This document shows positions 36,066-45,315 of a stretch of 64,000 bases of DNA, in pieces. Every line of letters begins with the position of its first letter. Position 1 is the first letter of the stretch. The DNA is taken from assembly GCF_001693415.1 (NCBI RefSeq), contig NZ_MAKX01000024.1:1-64000 (forward strand). Reading direction: 5' to 3'. The position numbers and the translations under genes are program-made. The stretch is from Tenacibaculum soleae. Lineage in GTDB: Bacteria; Bacteroidota; Bacteroidia; Flavobacteriales; Flavobacteriaceae. A model generated the notes under the pieces. It was not told the origin of the DNA. It made no database searches and worked only from the letters and a program-made list of their open reading frames with translations.

Positions 36066-37301
36066 TTGGACAAAAAACTAAAAGTATATATTGGTTTATT
36101 GGTATTTATAATACTGGGCATTGTTTATGTTGAGTTAATAAAACCAAAAGAAATTAATTGGTTTCCGAGTTATGATGCGAAACATAAAATACCATATGGA
36201 ACTTATGTATTGCACAAAGAAATGACGTCTTTTTTTACTGATAAAAAAGTAAGAGATGTATATCAATCTCCGTATGTGTTTTTAAAAGATTCAACCAATA
36301 CAGGAACTTATTTTTTTGTTGATGGAAAATTAAACTTCGGAGAAGAAGAATTTAACGAGTTATTAAAGTTTGCAGCAAGAGGAAACGATGTTTTTATAGC
36401 ATCAAATGGGGTAAATATTGATACTTTAAATGTTCGTTCAAAACAGTTAAGTACAACAGTTTTTGAAGAGAAAGCATATCAAATATTGGTTAATAAACAT
36501 GTAAATATCAATGAATATTATTTTGATAGAGATTTTTCGAAAGCCTATTTTTCTGAAATAGATACTTTAAACGCAACTATTTTAGGCGAATTATTAATTA
36601 AAAATGAAAAAGATTCAATTATAAGTCGTAAACCAAATTTTATCAAAACAAAATTCGGAAAAGGTACTTTCTATTTGCATACATTTCCACAAGCATTTAC
36701 CAATTATAATATGCTTTTAAATGATAATTATAAATATGTAGCAAGTGTATTATCATATTTAAATAATACATCAAAAAATAAAAAAAAATCAGGTATTGAT
36801 ACTGTTGGTAATGATGCTATTATTTTATGGGATGCCTATTATAAAACAGGAAAAAGCGGGATATCATCGCCAATGAAATATGTTTTAGGCTCTAAACATT
36901 TAAAATGGGCATACTATATTGCATTGATAGGTGTGTTGTTTTTTGTGATTTTTAAAGGAAAAAGAAGTCAGCGATTTATACCTGTAATCACACCATTAAA
37001 AAATCAAACATTGGCATTTACACGCACGATTGCGAATATGTACTATGAAAAATCAGATCATAAAAACATAGCCACACATAAAATAAATTATTTTTTAGAA
37101 TACATAAGAATTACATACCGATTATCAACCTTAAAAATTGACGAACCTTTTTACAGTAAACTAGCCAGCAGAAGTGGTAATTCGTTAGAAAAAGTATCAG
37201 AGTTATTTAAGAAAATTGATAGCATAAACGATAAAGATAAAATTTTAGAAGAAGATTTAATTGCGCTTAATAAAGCAATTGAAGCGTTTAAAAAGAATTA
37301 A
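36066..37301 (+). CDS. DUF4350 family membrane protein
   Basis: A protein of about 411 residues; I start it at the TTG at 36066 (DKKLKVYIGLLVFII), which leaves a short N-terminal tail before the first membrane helix. A TTG at 36048 would add six residues and overlap the upstream gene by 14 bp. An extracytoplasmic domain follows with the DUF4350 pattern YGTYVLHKEM, FFVDGKLNFGEEEFNELL, GNDVFIASNG and GKGTFYLHTFPQAFTNY, then a second membrane helix (WAYYIALIGVLFFVIF) and a cytoplasmic helical tail. Function unknown; it is one of the standard members of the MoxR-DUF58-DUF4129 clusters. Confidence 0.85.
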   Translation: MDKKLKVYIGLLVFIILGIVYVELIKPKEINWFPSYDAKHKIPYGTYVLHKEMTSFFTDKKVRDVYQSPYVFLKDSTNTGTYFFVDGKLNFGEEEFNELLKFAARGNDVFIASNGVNIDTLNVRSKQLSTTVFEEKAYQILVNKHVNINEYYFDRDFSKAYFSEIDTLNATILGELLIKNEKDSIISRKPNFIKTKFGKGTFYLHTFPQAFTNYNMLLNDNYKYVASVLSYLNNTSKNKKKSGIDTVGNDAIILWDAYYKTGKSGISSPMKYVLGSKHLKWAYYIALIGVLFFVIFKGKRSQRFIPVITPLKNQTLAFTRTIANMYYEKSDHKNIATHKINYFLEYIRITYRLSTLKIDEPFYSKLASRSGNSLEKVSELFKKIDSINDKDKILEEDLIALNKAIEAFKKN

Positions 37302-37354
37302 AAATAAATTTAATAAAAAGAGTAAACCTCAAATTAGTTTAATAACTATATAAA

Positions 37355-38431
37355 ATGAAAAGAATAATAAAAGCAATAGCAAGTTTATTAATTATAATTT
37401 TAATAGCAGCTTGTAGTAGTAATGAACCAACCTCTAAAGAATTTCGTTATTTAGGTTTTGAAAAAAATGTATTATTACCAGCGTTAAATGAAAGAGATAT
37501 AATATTTTACGCTTTAGATTTTGATAGTGATAAAAATAATTGGGAACTAAATTTAAATGATGGTATAAATGATATTCCTGTAAAATTAACTTTAGTTGAA
37601 GAAACTCCTTATGGTTGGGTAACTGTTAGTGGAAATTTACAAAAAGTATATTTTAAAGCACCCGCTTTTGGTACAGGTAATTATACATTAACCATAAAAA
37701 ATAAAGTAACAGGTCAGGTACTTAGTGATACTTTTTTAGTCCGTGATAGTAATTTTGATAACATAAAATCGGCGTCAGACGCATCGTTTGAATTAGCCGA
37801 GACAGAAAATTTACTATACTATCAAAATACAACTAATACTATATTAAGCGATATAAACACTACTAGTATTGAAAAAATAGTATTAGAAAACGAAACGACA
37901 TTTAGCACTATTTTATTAGAACATGAAGTTAATAATGAAGGGAAAATAAATTTTACAATCCCCCAAACAACACCATTAGCAACGTATTATTTAGCCGTTT
38001 ACTATAACAGCGGAGTCAATAAATATTTTGATAAAAAATTAATTGTTTTAGAAGTGCAAGAACCAGTAATTGAAAATGTAAATAAAACAACAATTAATTC
38101 AGGTGAAACGTTAATTTTAAAAGGGAGCAATTTTAGATATGCTATAAATGAAGATTTTATACCAACAAAAGGTTTAGGGTATATAGCTAACGAAACGAAG
38201 TTAATATTTAATGATGGTAATAATGAATATCAGCTTCATATGGGAAGATATAAAGACGATGAAATGTACACTAGTATAAACGAAAGTTTTACTGAACTAA
38301 CCTTTAAGATACCTGCAAAAGATGATTTTTATATCTTTTCAGATAATGATAGAACTTATTTTGAAGGAAAAGTATACCTAACAAACGGTCCTTATAAAAC
38401 AGCACCGTTTACATTGAGAATAGATTATTAA
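37355..38431 (+). CDS. Lipoprotein with IPT/TIG-like domain
   Basis: A 358-residue lipoprotein with the lipobox IAAC (Cys20) and a Ser-rich linker. The mature part looks like stacked beta-sandwiches: residues about 30-130 (GWVTVSGNLQKVYFKAPAF), a middle stretch, and an IPT/TIG-like repeat beginning near residue 230 (VIENVNKTTINSGETLILKGSNFRY), where the 'G..L.l.G.nF' pattern is typical. Such domains bind sugars or proteins at the surface. It sits inside the MoxR-DUF58 cluster with 53 bp before and 59 bp after it, so it is less tightly coupled than its neighbours and could be an insertion. Confidence 0.78.
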   Translation: MKRIIKAIASLLIIILIAACSSNEPTSKEFRYLGFEKNVLLPALNERDIIFYALDFDSDKNNWELNLNDGINDIPVKLTLVEETPYGWVTVSGNLQKVYFKAPAFGTGNYTLTIKNKVTGQVLSDTFLVRDSNFDNIKSASDASFELAETENLLYYQNTTNTILSDINTTSIEKIVLENETTFSTILLEHEVNNEGKINFTIPQTTPLATYYLAVYYNSGVNKYFDKKLIVLEVQEPVIENVNKTTINSGETLILKGSNFRYAINEDFIPTKGLGYIANETKLIFNDGNNEYQLHMGRYKDDEMYTSINESFTELTFKIPAKDDFYIFSDNDRTYFEGKVYLTNGPYKTAPFTLRIDY

Positions 38432-38490
38432 ATAAAAAGAGTAAAAAGTATATAAAATGTTTATACTTTAATATAAAAGGATAAAAATTT

Positions 38491-39492
38491 ATGAATACAG
38501 AAAATAATCCAACAGAAGAAAACGAACTATTTTCAAGCAGAATAGACTTGTCAAAGTTAAAAGAAGCGGTTGGTAAAATAAAAGAACAATTAGCAAAAGT
38601 AATTGTAGGGCAAGAAGAGTTTATTGAGCTGTTATTAGTTTCTGTATTGGCAGACGGGCATGTATTAATTGAAGGAGTACCTGGAGTTGCAAAAACAGTA
38701 ACCGCAAAATTGTTAGCAAAAACAATAGCGACCGATTTTAGTAGAATTCAGTTTACACCCGATTTAATGCCTTCAGATGTTTTAGGAACGTCTGTTTTAA
38801 ACATGAAAACTTCAAATTTTGAGTTTAAAAAAGGACCAATTTTTTCTAACATTGTTTTAATTGATGAGATAAACAGAGCGCCAGCAAAAACGCAAGCAGC
38901 TTTGTTTGAAGTAATGGAAGAAAAGCAAATTACTATGGATGGTGAACGTTATGTTATGAATCCGCCATTTATGGTTTTAGCAACCCAAAATCCAATAGAG
39001 CAGGAGGGAACTTATGCATTGCCTGAAGCACAGTTAGACCGTTTTTTATTCAAGATAAACGTTGGCTATCCGAATTTAGAAGAAGAAATTAAAATTATCA
39101 CCGCTCATAATGACAGAAAAGGAGCATTGCCACAAACTAAAGTAAAAGCAGTTTTAACAGAAACCGAATTATTAGAATACAGAAGTAAGGTTTTTGAAGT
39201 GTTGGTTGAAGAAAAAATAATAAAATACATCGCTCAATTAATATCAAATACACGTAATAACGCACACTTATATTTAGGTGGTTCACCAAGAGCAAGCATT
39301 GCCGTTTTAATGGCTTCAAAAGCTTTTGCAGCCATAAACGGACGTGATTTTGTGATTCCTGAAGATGTAAAAAAGAGTATTTACCCAGTATTACGTCATC
39401 GAATTATGTTAACGCCTGAACGAGAAATGGAGGGTATGACTACTGATAAGGTTATTGAAATGATTGTGCAATCTGTAGAAGTTCCAAGATAG
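38491..39492 (+). CDS. MoxR family AAA+ ATPase (second copy)
   Basis: A 333-residue MoxR ATPase with Walker A GVPGVAKTVTAKLLA at about residues 65-79, Walker B NIVLIDEINRAPAKTQAALFE, sensor 1 LATQNPIEQEGTYALPEAQLDRFLF, and sensor 2 LGGSPRASIAVLMASKAFA. It is more like the canonical MoxR of DUF58 operons than the copy at 16.7 kb: the gene's stop codon overlaps the GTG start of the DUF58 gene by one base (39492). MoxR proteins use ATP to remodel or activate partner proteins, here probably the DUF58 and membrane proteins of the cluster. Confidence 0.93.
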   Translation: MNTENNPTEENELFSSRIDLSKLKEAVGKIKEQLAKVIVGQEEFIELLLVSVLADGHVLIEGVPGVAKTVTAKLLAKTIATDFSRIQFTPDLMPSDVLGTSVLNMKTSNFEFKKGPIFSNIVLIDEINRAPAKTQAALFEVMEEKQITMDGERYVMNPPFMVLATQNPIEQEGTYALPEAQLDRFLFKINVGYPNLEEEIKIITAHNDRKGALPQTKVKAVLTETELLEYRSKVFEVLVEEKIIKYIAQLISNTRNNAHLYLGGSPRASIAVLMASKAFAAINGRDFVIPEDVKKSIYPVLRHRIMLTPEREMEGMTTDKVIEMIVQSVEVPR

Positions 39493-40826
39493 TGATCAAG
39501 TTTTTTAAATCCCTATACATTCACAATCGCTTTTTTAGTTATATAAGCGTTTTTTCAGCATTGTTTTTAATATCGTTTTGGCTGCCTGTTATTTACAATG
39601 CAACATGGTTATTGGTATGGCTATTTTTAATAACCATGTGTATAGACCTGGTGATTTTATATCGATTTAAAAATGGGTTTTCATCAAAACGTATAGTGTC
39701 AGATAAATTATCAAATTCTGATGAAAATGAAATAGCTATTACGTTAGAAAATAAGTATCCTTTTCAAGTTTTTGTATCGTTGATTGATGAACTACCAACG
39801 CAGTTTCAAAAAAGAGATTTTGATTATAAAACATCACTTCAATCTGCCGAAAAATCAACATTTACATACAGCGTTCGCCCTGTAGAAAGAGGTGTGTATA
39901 ATTTCGGAAGCATACATGTTTTTGTTTCATCAATTTTACAAATTTTTTCGAGAAGATATACTTTTTCAGATGCTAATGACGTAAAAGTGTATCCGTCGTA
40001 TGTTCAAATGAAAAAGTATGAATTTTTAGCGATGCACAATAGTTTAACAGAATTTGGAATGAAAAAAATCCGTCGTATTGGACATACAATGGAATTTGAG
40101 CAAATTAAAAATTACATTCCAGGCGATGATGTGCGAAATGTAAACTGGAAAGCAACTGCCAAAAGAGGTGCCTTGATGGTAAATCAATATCAAGATGAAA
40201 AATCGCAGCCTATTTATTCAATTATCGATTTAGGACGTGTTATGAAAATGCCTTTTGAAGGATTAAGTTTGTTAGATTACGCAATAAATTCGGCCTTAGC
40301 TTTTTCAAATATAGCCTTATTAAAAAATGACAAAGCAGGAATGCTTACGTTTTCTAAAAATGTAGAAAAAATTATAGCAGCGAGTAATAAAAAAACAAAT
40401 TTATCGGTAATTAATGAAGAGTTGTATAATATTACAACCAATTTTACCGATGCTAATTTTGCGTTGTTATATGCAACGATTAAAAGAAAAATAAATCAAC
40501 GAAGTTTACTTATTTTATATACAAATTTCGAGCATATTTCAGCCTTAAAAAGACAGCTACCGTATTTAAAAGCAATCGCTAAAAAACATTTATTAGTAAC
40601 GGTTTTCTTTGAAAACACTGAACTTGATAGTTTGGTAAATGAAAATTCGGAAGATTTACAAAGTATTTATCATAAAACAATAGCCGAAAAGTATACATAT
40701 GAGAAAAGGCTAATTGTAAAAGAGTTAGAACGGAATAGTATTCATGCTATTTTAACCAAACCACAACAATTATCGGTAAACGTAATCAATAAATACTTAG
40801 AGTTTAAAGCAAAAGGAATGATATAA
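39492..40826 (+). CDS. DUF58 domain protein
   Basis: A 444-residue protein starting with GTG at 39492, which overlaps the MoxR stop. Two membrane helices at the N-terminus (YISVFSALFLISFWLP, WLLVWLFLITMCIDLVIL) are followed by a beta-rich part and the DUF58 core: RRIGHTMEFEQIKNYIPGDDVRNVNWKATAKR is its signature, here quoted only in part as GDDVRNVNWKATAKR. The end resembles a VWA-type fold without a clear metal site. MoxR-DUF58 pairs are widespread but their substrate is unknown. It is the last gene of the cluster and is closed by a bidirectional hairpin. Confidence 0.9.
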   Translation: MIKFFKSLYIHNRFFSYISVFSALFLISFWLPVIYNATWLLVWLFLITMCIDLVILYRFKNGFSSKRIVSDKLSNSDENEIAITLENKYPFQVFVSLIDELPTQFQKRDFDYKTSLQSAEKSTFTYSVRPVERGVYNFGSIHVFVSSILQIFSRRYTFSDANDVKVYPSYVQMKKYEFLAMHNSLTEFGMKKIRRIGHTMEFEQIKNYIPGDDVRNVNWKATAKRGALMVNQYQDEKSQPIYSIIDLGRVMKMPFEGLSLLDYAINSALAFSNIALLKNDKAGMLTFSKNVEKIIAASNKKTNLSVINEELYNITTNFTDANFALLYATIKRKINQRSLLILYTNFEHISALKRQLPYLKAIAKKHLLVTVFFENTELDSLVNENSEDLQSIYHKTIAEKYTYEKRLIVKELERNSIHAILTKPQQLSVNVINKYLEFKAKGMI

Positions 40827-40856
40827 AAAAAGCAACCAAATTTGGTTGCTTTTTTT
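40825..40856. terminator. Bidirectional terminator
   Basis: AAAAAGCAACCAAA and TTTGGTTGCTTTTT form a 14-bp stem with essentially no loop spacer, starting at the DUF58 stop; serves also the opposite-strand CCC-motif gene. Confidence 0.85.
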
Positions 40857-40878
40857 ATGTTTATTTTCTAAGATAAAA

Positions 40879-41205
40879 TTACTGCATGTTTTGTAATTGC
40901 TCTTGAAATAATTCAGGATTTTGTATTGTTTCTAACCCAAAATAAGCAATCATACCTATTATTAATATAAGATATAAAGCACTTAAAATAATACCTACAA
41001 TAGCTAACATTTTACCTGTTTTAACATTCTTAATTCCATCGTATTCATCAGGATTATTAGCATGTAAAGTAGTAGCTTTTTTTGCTAAAACTAATGCAAC
41101 GATTCCTAAAATTAACCCAATAAAACCGTAACAACAACATGATAGTATTGAAAGTATACCCAATACTAAAACCCCTGTTGAATTTGGTAATTTTTGTTTT
41201 TCCAT
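40879..41205 (-). CDS. CCC motif membrane protein
   Basis: A 108-residue membrane protein of the small flavobacterial 'CCC motif' family: after a polar N-terminus comes VLVLGILSILSCCCYGFIGLILGIVALVLAKKA, cited here by its key part SCCCYGFIG, with three adjacent Cys in the first hydrophobic hairpin. The second half has a third helix, LAIVGIILSALYLILIIGM, and an acidic-polar tail. The Cys triplet might bind metal or be lipidated, but no function is known. It lies 16 bp after the DUF2752 gene on the same strand. Confidence 0.88.
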   Translation of the reverse strand: MEKQKLPNSTGVLVLGILSILSCCCYGFIGLILGIVALVLAKKATTLHANNPDEYDGIKNVKTGKMLAIVGIILSALYLILIIGMIAYFGLETIQNPELFQEQLQNMQ

Positions 41206-41221
41206 AGTTTTTTACTAAAAT

Positions 41222-41515
41222 TTAAATTAATTGATTCATTTTTATAAAGTAACTTATAACAATAATAAGTACATTAATAACCGCCAATATACTAATTATT
41301 TTTTGCGCATATTTTACTTTATAAAGTAAATTTACTACAATAAATACCGCTAAAATTAACAGTGTATAAATAGCTGGATACATTTTAAAAGCAGCAATAA
41401 ATTCGCCATGCATAAGTAAACTTAAAGCACGTTGTGTACCACAACCTAAACAATCAACTCCAAAAAGTTTTTTGTTTAAACAAGGTAGCATGTAATTATC
41501 TAATTGTAATAACAT
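41222..41515 (-). CDS. DUF2752 family membrane protein
   Basis: A 97-residue protein with the DUF2752 signature CLGCGTQRALSLLMHGEFIAAF at its core (key residues CxGCGTQRA) followed by two membrane helices (YTLLILAVFIVVNLLY, IISILAVINVLIIVISYF). The family is small, cysteine-containing and of unknown function. It lies 5 bp after the YbaB gene and 16 bp before the CCC-motif gene; the same trio order recurs in relatives, so the three are probably one operon. Confidence 0.87.
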   Translation of the reverse strand: MLLQLDNYMLPCLNKKLFGVDCLGCGTQRALSLLMHGEFIAAFKMYPAIYTLLILAVFIVVNLLYKVKYAQKIISILAVINVLIIVISYFIKMNQLI

Positions 41516-41520
41516 AGTAT

Positions 41521-41844
41521 TTATTTAAACATATCCATTCCTGGAATATTTGGCATGCCATCTTTGGCAGCAATTGCTAATTCTTGTTCGTTAATTTCAC
41601 CTGCTCTTTTTAAAGCTTTGTTAAGTGTTAAAACTAAATAATCTTCCAGTTCTTCTTTATCTTCTAGTAAACTTTTATTTATAGTAATAGCTTTAACCTC
41701 TCTATTAGCTGTAACAGTAATATTAAGAGCTCCATTGGCTGCACTTTCGTCAATTAAAACGGTGTTTAAACGGTTTTTAGTTTCTGCCACTTTTTTTTGG
41801 GCATCTTTTAATTTATTCATCATTCCTGAAATATCTCCAAACAT
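41521..41844 (-). CDS. YbaB/EbfC family nucleoid-associated protein
   Basis: A 107-residue DNA-binding protein of the YbaB/EbfC family: [20 protein letters not shown] forms the N-terminal helix, followed by the strands [18 protein letters not shown] and the helix [20 protein letters not shown]. These proteins bind DNA as dimers with tweezer-like arms. It is the first gene of a minus-strand run with DUF2752 and CCC-motif genes. Confidence 0.93.
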   Translation of the reverse strand: MFGDISGMMNKLKDAQKKVAETKNRLNTVLIDESAANGALNITVTANREVKAITINKSLLEDKEELEDYLVLTLNKALKRAGEINEQELAIAAKDGMPNIPGMDMFK

Positions 41845-41917
41845 ATATCGTTATATTTTATAATATTAACTAACAAAAATAATATTTTCAAAAGAAAATT
41901 AATCAAACTAAATAAAA

Positions 41918-44080
41918 ATGAAAAAATTAATGTTAACTGCTATAGCTTTTAGCCTTATTTTTGCTTCTTGCAAAAAACAAGAAATGAAGAAAGATATTAT
42001 AGCTCCAGTTGCTGAAAAGCAACCAACAACTTTAGAAAAACATGGAGACAAACGCACTGATGATTACTTTTGGATGCGTTTAACAGATGCGCAAAAAAAT
42101 GCGGATGTTAAAGATGAGCAAACTCAAAAAGTGTACGATTATTTAAATGCCGAAAACGCTTATTATGAAGAGCGAACTAAAGAAACAAAAGAGTTTCAGG
42201 AGCATTTATTTGAAGAAATGAAAGGGCGTATTAAAGAGGATGACCAATCAGTACCTTATAAAAGTAACGGGTATTTTTACATAACGCGTTTTGAAAAGGG
42301 ACAACAATATCCTATTTATAGTCGTAAAAAAGAAACATTAAAGGCACAAGAAGAAATATTATTTAATGTAAATGATGAGGCAAAAGGTTTTGATTATTTT
42401 CAATTAGGAGGTTTAAGTATTTCGCCAGATAATAAATTAGCAGCCTTTGCTACAGATACGGTAAGCCGTCGTCAATATTTTATCAGAATTAAAAATTTAG
42501 AAACAGGTAAACTGTATAAAGATATTATAGAAAATACCACTGGTGGATGTGTTTGGGCAAATGATAATAAAACATTATTTTATACAAAAAAGGATCCAGT
42601 AACCTTACGATCATCAAAAATATATAAACATATATTAGGGTCAGACTCAAAATTAGATGAATTGGTTTTTGAAGAAAAAGATGAAACTTTTGGCGCTTTT
42701 GTAACAAAAACTAAATCTAAAAAATACATTGTAGTAGGTTCTTATAGTACGGTTTCAACAGAATATCAAGTTTTAAATGCTGATAATCCGAAGGAAGAAT
42801 TAAGGATGATTCAACCTCGTGAGCGCGATTTAGAATATGATATTGCACATTACGAAGATCATTTTTATATTAAAACCAATAAAGACGGAGCAACAAACTT
42901 TAAGTTGATGAAAACTCCTGAAAATAAAACTGAAAAAGAAAATTGGGTAGATGTAATTCCGCATAGAGAAGATACTTTATTCGAAGATTTTTCAATTTTT
43001 AAAGATTATTTAGTTTTAGAAGAAAGAAACAATGGGTTAAATAAAATTCGTATCAAACGTTGGGATAACACAGCAGATTATTATTTACCTTTTGATGAAG
43101 AAACTTATTCAGCAGGTGTACACGGTAACCCTGATTTTGATACTGAAATTATCCGTTATTCATATAATTCGATGACGACTCCTAGCTCGGTAATTGATTT
43201 TAATATGAAAGATAAATCTAAAGAAGTCAAAAAAGAACAAGAAGTTTTAGGAGGTAAATTTGATAAAAATAATTATATAAGTGAACGTATTTGGGTAACT
43301 GCTCGCGATGGTAAAAAGGTAGCCTTATCAATTGTACATCATAAAAATACGAAGTTAACTAAAGATACGCCGGTTTTACAATATGCCTACGGATCATACG
43401 GACATACTATTTCAGACGGATTTTCAACAACGCGCTTAAGTTTGTTAGATAGAGGTTTTGTATATGCATTAGCGCACATCCGCGGAAGCGAATATTTAGG
43501 ACGTGATTGGTATGAAGACGGTAAAATGCTTAATAAGAAAAATACTTTTAATGATTTTGTAGATTGCTCTAAATATTTAATAGATAACAACTATACATCA
43601 CCAAAACATTTATATGCCATGGGCGGATCTGCTGGTGGATTATTAATGGGGGCGATTGTTAATATGACCCCAGAATTATATAACGGAATTATAGCAGCTG
43701 TGCCTTTTGTTGATGTAATTTCTACAATGTTAGATGATACAATACCATTAACAACAGGTGAATACGATGAGTGGGGAAATCCGAATGATAAGGAGTACTA
43801 TGATTATATAAAATCATATTCTCCATACGATCAAGTTAAGGCTCAAAAATACCCAAATATGTTAATTACCACAGGGCTACACGATAGCCAAGTACAATAT
43901 TGGGAACCTGCAAAATGGATTGCTAAACTTAGAGATGTAAAAACAGATGATAATATGCTTTTTTTACATACAAATATGGAAGCAGGTCATGGAGGAGCAT
44001 CAGGAAGGTTTAACGCATTGAAAGAAACCGCAGAAGAATATAGCTTCTTTTTAATGTTAGAAGGTAAGTTAGAAAAATAA
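41918..44080 (+). CDS. S9 family (prolyl-oligopeptidase / oligopeptidase B-like) lipoprotein peptidase
   Basis: A 720-residue serine peptidase. The signal ends in the lipobox FASC (Cys18), followed by KKQEMKK. The beta-propeller occupies about residues 60-400; the alpha/beta-hydrolase domain follows with YAYGSYGHTISDGFSTTRLSL, ALAHIRGSEYLGRDWYEDG, and the nucleophile in AMGGSAGGLLMG (Ser about 570). The catalytic Asp lies in TTGLHDSQVQYWEPAKW (about 653) and the His in MEAGHGGASGRF (about 689). It probably cleaves short peptides at basic residues in the periplasm. The gene is followed by a hairpin-bearing spacer before the cysteine synthase gene. Confidence 0.94.
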   Translation: MKKLMLTAIAFSLIFASCKKQEMKKDIIAPVAEKQPTTLEKHGDKRTDDYFWMRLTDAQKNADVKDEQTQKVYDYLNAENAYYEERTKETKEFQEHLFEEMKGRIKEDDQSVPYKSNGYFYITRFEKGQQYPIYSRKKETLKAQEEILFNVNDEAKGFDYFQLGGLSISPDNKLAAFATDTVSRRQYFIRIKNLETGKLYKDIIENTTGGCVWANDNKTLFYTKKDPVTLRSSKIYKHILGSDSKLDELVFEEKDETFGAFVTKTKSKKYIVVGSYSTVSTEYQVLNADNPKEELRMIQPRERDLEYDIAHYEDHFYIKTNKDGATNFKLMKTPENKTEKENWVDVIPHREDTLFEDFSIFKDYLVLEERNNGLNKIRIKRWDNTADYYLPFDEETYSAGVHGNPDFDTEIIRYSYNSMTTPSSVIDFNMKDKSKEVKKEQEVLGGKFDKNNYISERIWVTARDGKKVALSIVHHKNTKLTKDTPVLQYAYGSYGHTISDGFSTTRLSLLDRGFVYALAHIRGSEYLGRDWYEDGKMLNKKNTFNDFVDCSKYLIDNNYTSPKHLYAMGGSAGGLLMGAIVNMTPELYNGIIAAVPFVDVISTMLDDTIPLTTGEYDEWGNPNDKEYYDYIKSYSPYDQVKAQKYPNMLITTGLHDSQVQYWEPAKWIAKLRDVKTDDNMLFLHTNMEAGHGGASGRFNALKETAEEYSFFLMLEGKLEK

Positions 44081-44083
44081 TTA

Positions 44084-44091
44084 TATTTTTG
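44084..44091 (+). promoter_or_regulatory. -7-like box before the hairpin leader
   Basis: TATTTTTG matches TAnnTTTG; transcription starting just after it would include the 44108-44174 hairpin. A -33 TTG at the usual distance is not evident. Confidence 0.4.
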
Positions 44092-44107
44092 CACTCGATT
44101 TGAGTGT

Positions 44108-44174
44108 AAGCGTCATTGTAATAATGAGTAAATCTCAAAAAGATAAATTTGTGCTCATTGATACAATGACGCTT
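44108..44174 (+). promoter_or_regulatory. Long inverted repeat in the leader of the cysteine synthase gene
   Basis: AAGCGTCATTGTA (44108-44120) and TACAATGACGCTT (44162-44174) pair over 13 bp without mismatch; inside, after a 2x2 internal loop, AATGAG (123-128 of this kilobase) pairs with CTCATT (154-159). The loop holds about 25 bases. The hairpin ends 18 bp before the ATG of the cysteine synthase-like gene and has only a weak T tract after it. It could be a leader structure, a small RNA or a terminator of the peptidase gene. Confidence 0.6.
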
Positions 44175-44192
44175 TCTTAGTTTTTAATAAAA

Positions 44193-45191
44193 ATGAATAG
44201 ACATAAAGGTATTACCAATTCAATTTTAGATTTAATAGGGCAAACCCCAATGATAAAGTTAGATAAAATTACTAAAGATTTTTTAGGAACTTATTACGCA
44301 AAAATTGAGGCTTTTAATCCAGGACATTCAGCTAAAGACAGGATAGCATTACATATTATAGAAAGTGCAGAAAAAAAAGGTATTTTAAAACCAGGAGATA
44401 TAATTGTTGAAACAACATCAGGAAATACAGGTTTTTCAATAGCAATGATTAGTGTAATAAAAGGGTATAGATGTATTTTGGCAGTAAGTGATAAATCATC
44501 ACAAGACAAAATTGATATGCTAAAATCAATGGGAGCAGAGGTGCATGTTTGCCCTGCATATGTTGCTGCTGATGATCCTCGTTCATATTACGAAGTAGCC
44601 AAAAGATTGCACAAAGAAAACCCAGGTTCTATTTATATTAACCAGTATTTTAATGAGTTAAATATTGAAGCGCATTACAAAAGTACAGGTCCCGAAATTT
44701 GGAAACAAACCAAAGGTAAAGTTACACACGTTGTTATTGCTAGTGGAACAGGAGGAACTATTTCAGGGACTGGTAAGTATTTAAAAGAAAAAAATCCGAA
44801 GATAAAAGTGTTAGGAGTTGATGCCATTGGGTCGGTATTAAAAAAATACCACGAAACAGGTGCTTTTGATGAGAATGAAATTTCACCCTATAAAATAGAA
44901 GGACTAGGTAAAAATTTAATTCCAACCGCAACTGATTTTGATGTTATTGATGTTTATGAAAAAGTATCAGATAAAGCAGCAGCTTTTAAATCAAGAGAGT
45001 TGGTAAAAACAGAAGGGTTGTTTTGTGGATATACATCGGGGGCTGTTTTGCAAGCTACTCAGCAATATGCAGCTAAAGATTATTTTGATAAAGATAGTGT
45101 AGTCGTTGTCATTTTACCAGATCATGGCTCGAGATATATGAATAAAATTTATTCAGATGCTTGGATGAAAGAGCAAGGTTTTTTAGAGTAG
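44193..45191 (+). CDS. PLP-dependent cysteine synthase family enzyme
   Basis: A 332-residue PLP enzyme of the cysteine synthase/cystathionine beta-synthase family. The Schiff-base Lys lies in [16 protein letters not shown] (about residue 45), the substrate loop is [13 protein letters not shown], the phosphate-binding loop [14 protein letters not shown], and a C-terminal [14 protein letters not shown] binds the ring. The GHSAKDRI form is closer to CBS-like/CysM-like enzymes than to classic CysK. It would make cysteine from O-acetylserine and sulfide or a related replacement. A long hairpin precedes the ATG. Confidence 0.9.
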   Translation: MNRHKGITNSILDLIGQTPMIKLDKITKDFLGTYYAKIEAFNPGHSAKDRIALHIIESAEKKGILKPGDIIVETTSGNTGFSIAMISVIKGYRCILAVSDKSSQDKIDMLKSMGAEVHVCPAYVAADDPRSYYEVAKRLHKENPGSIYINQYFNELNIEAHYKSTGPEIWKQTKGKVTHVVIASGTGGTISGTGKYLKEKNPKIKVLGVDAIGSVLKKYHETGAFDENEISPYKIEGLGKNLIPTATDFDVIDVYEKVSDKAAAFKSRELVKTEGLFCGYTSGAVLQATQQYAAKDYFDKDSVVVVILPDHGSRYMNKIYSDAWMKEQGFLE

Positions 45192-45315
45192 TTTTTATTT
45201 GGGTAACATAGTATCTTTTGTTTTTATAATAAGTATAATTTTTTATTTAATAAAACGTTATTCTTTCTAATTAGAATCAAATATATTTATAGCAAACTTT
45301 TAAACCCTAATATTT

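Noticed and set aside
44108..44174. Miniature transposable element (MITE)
   Set aside because: No target-site duplication flanks the inverted repeat and no second copy occurs in the window.
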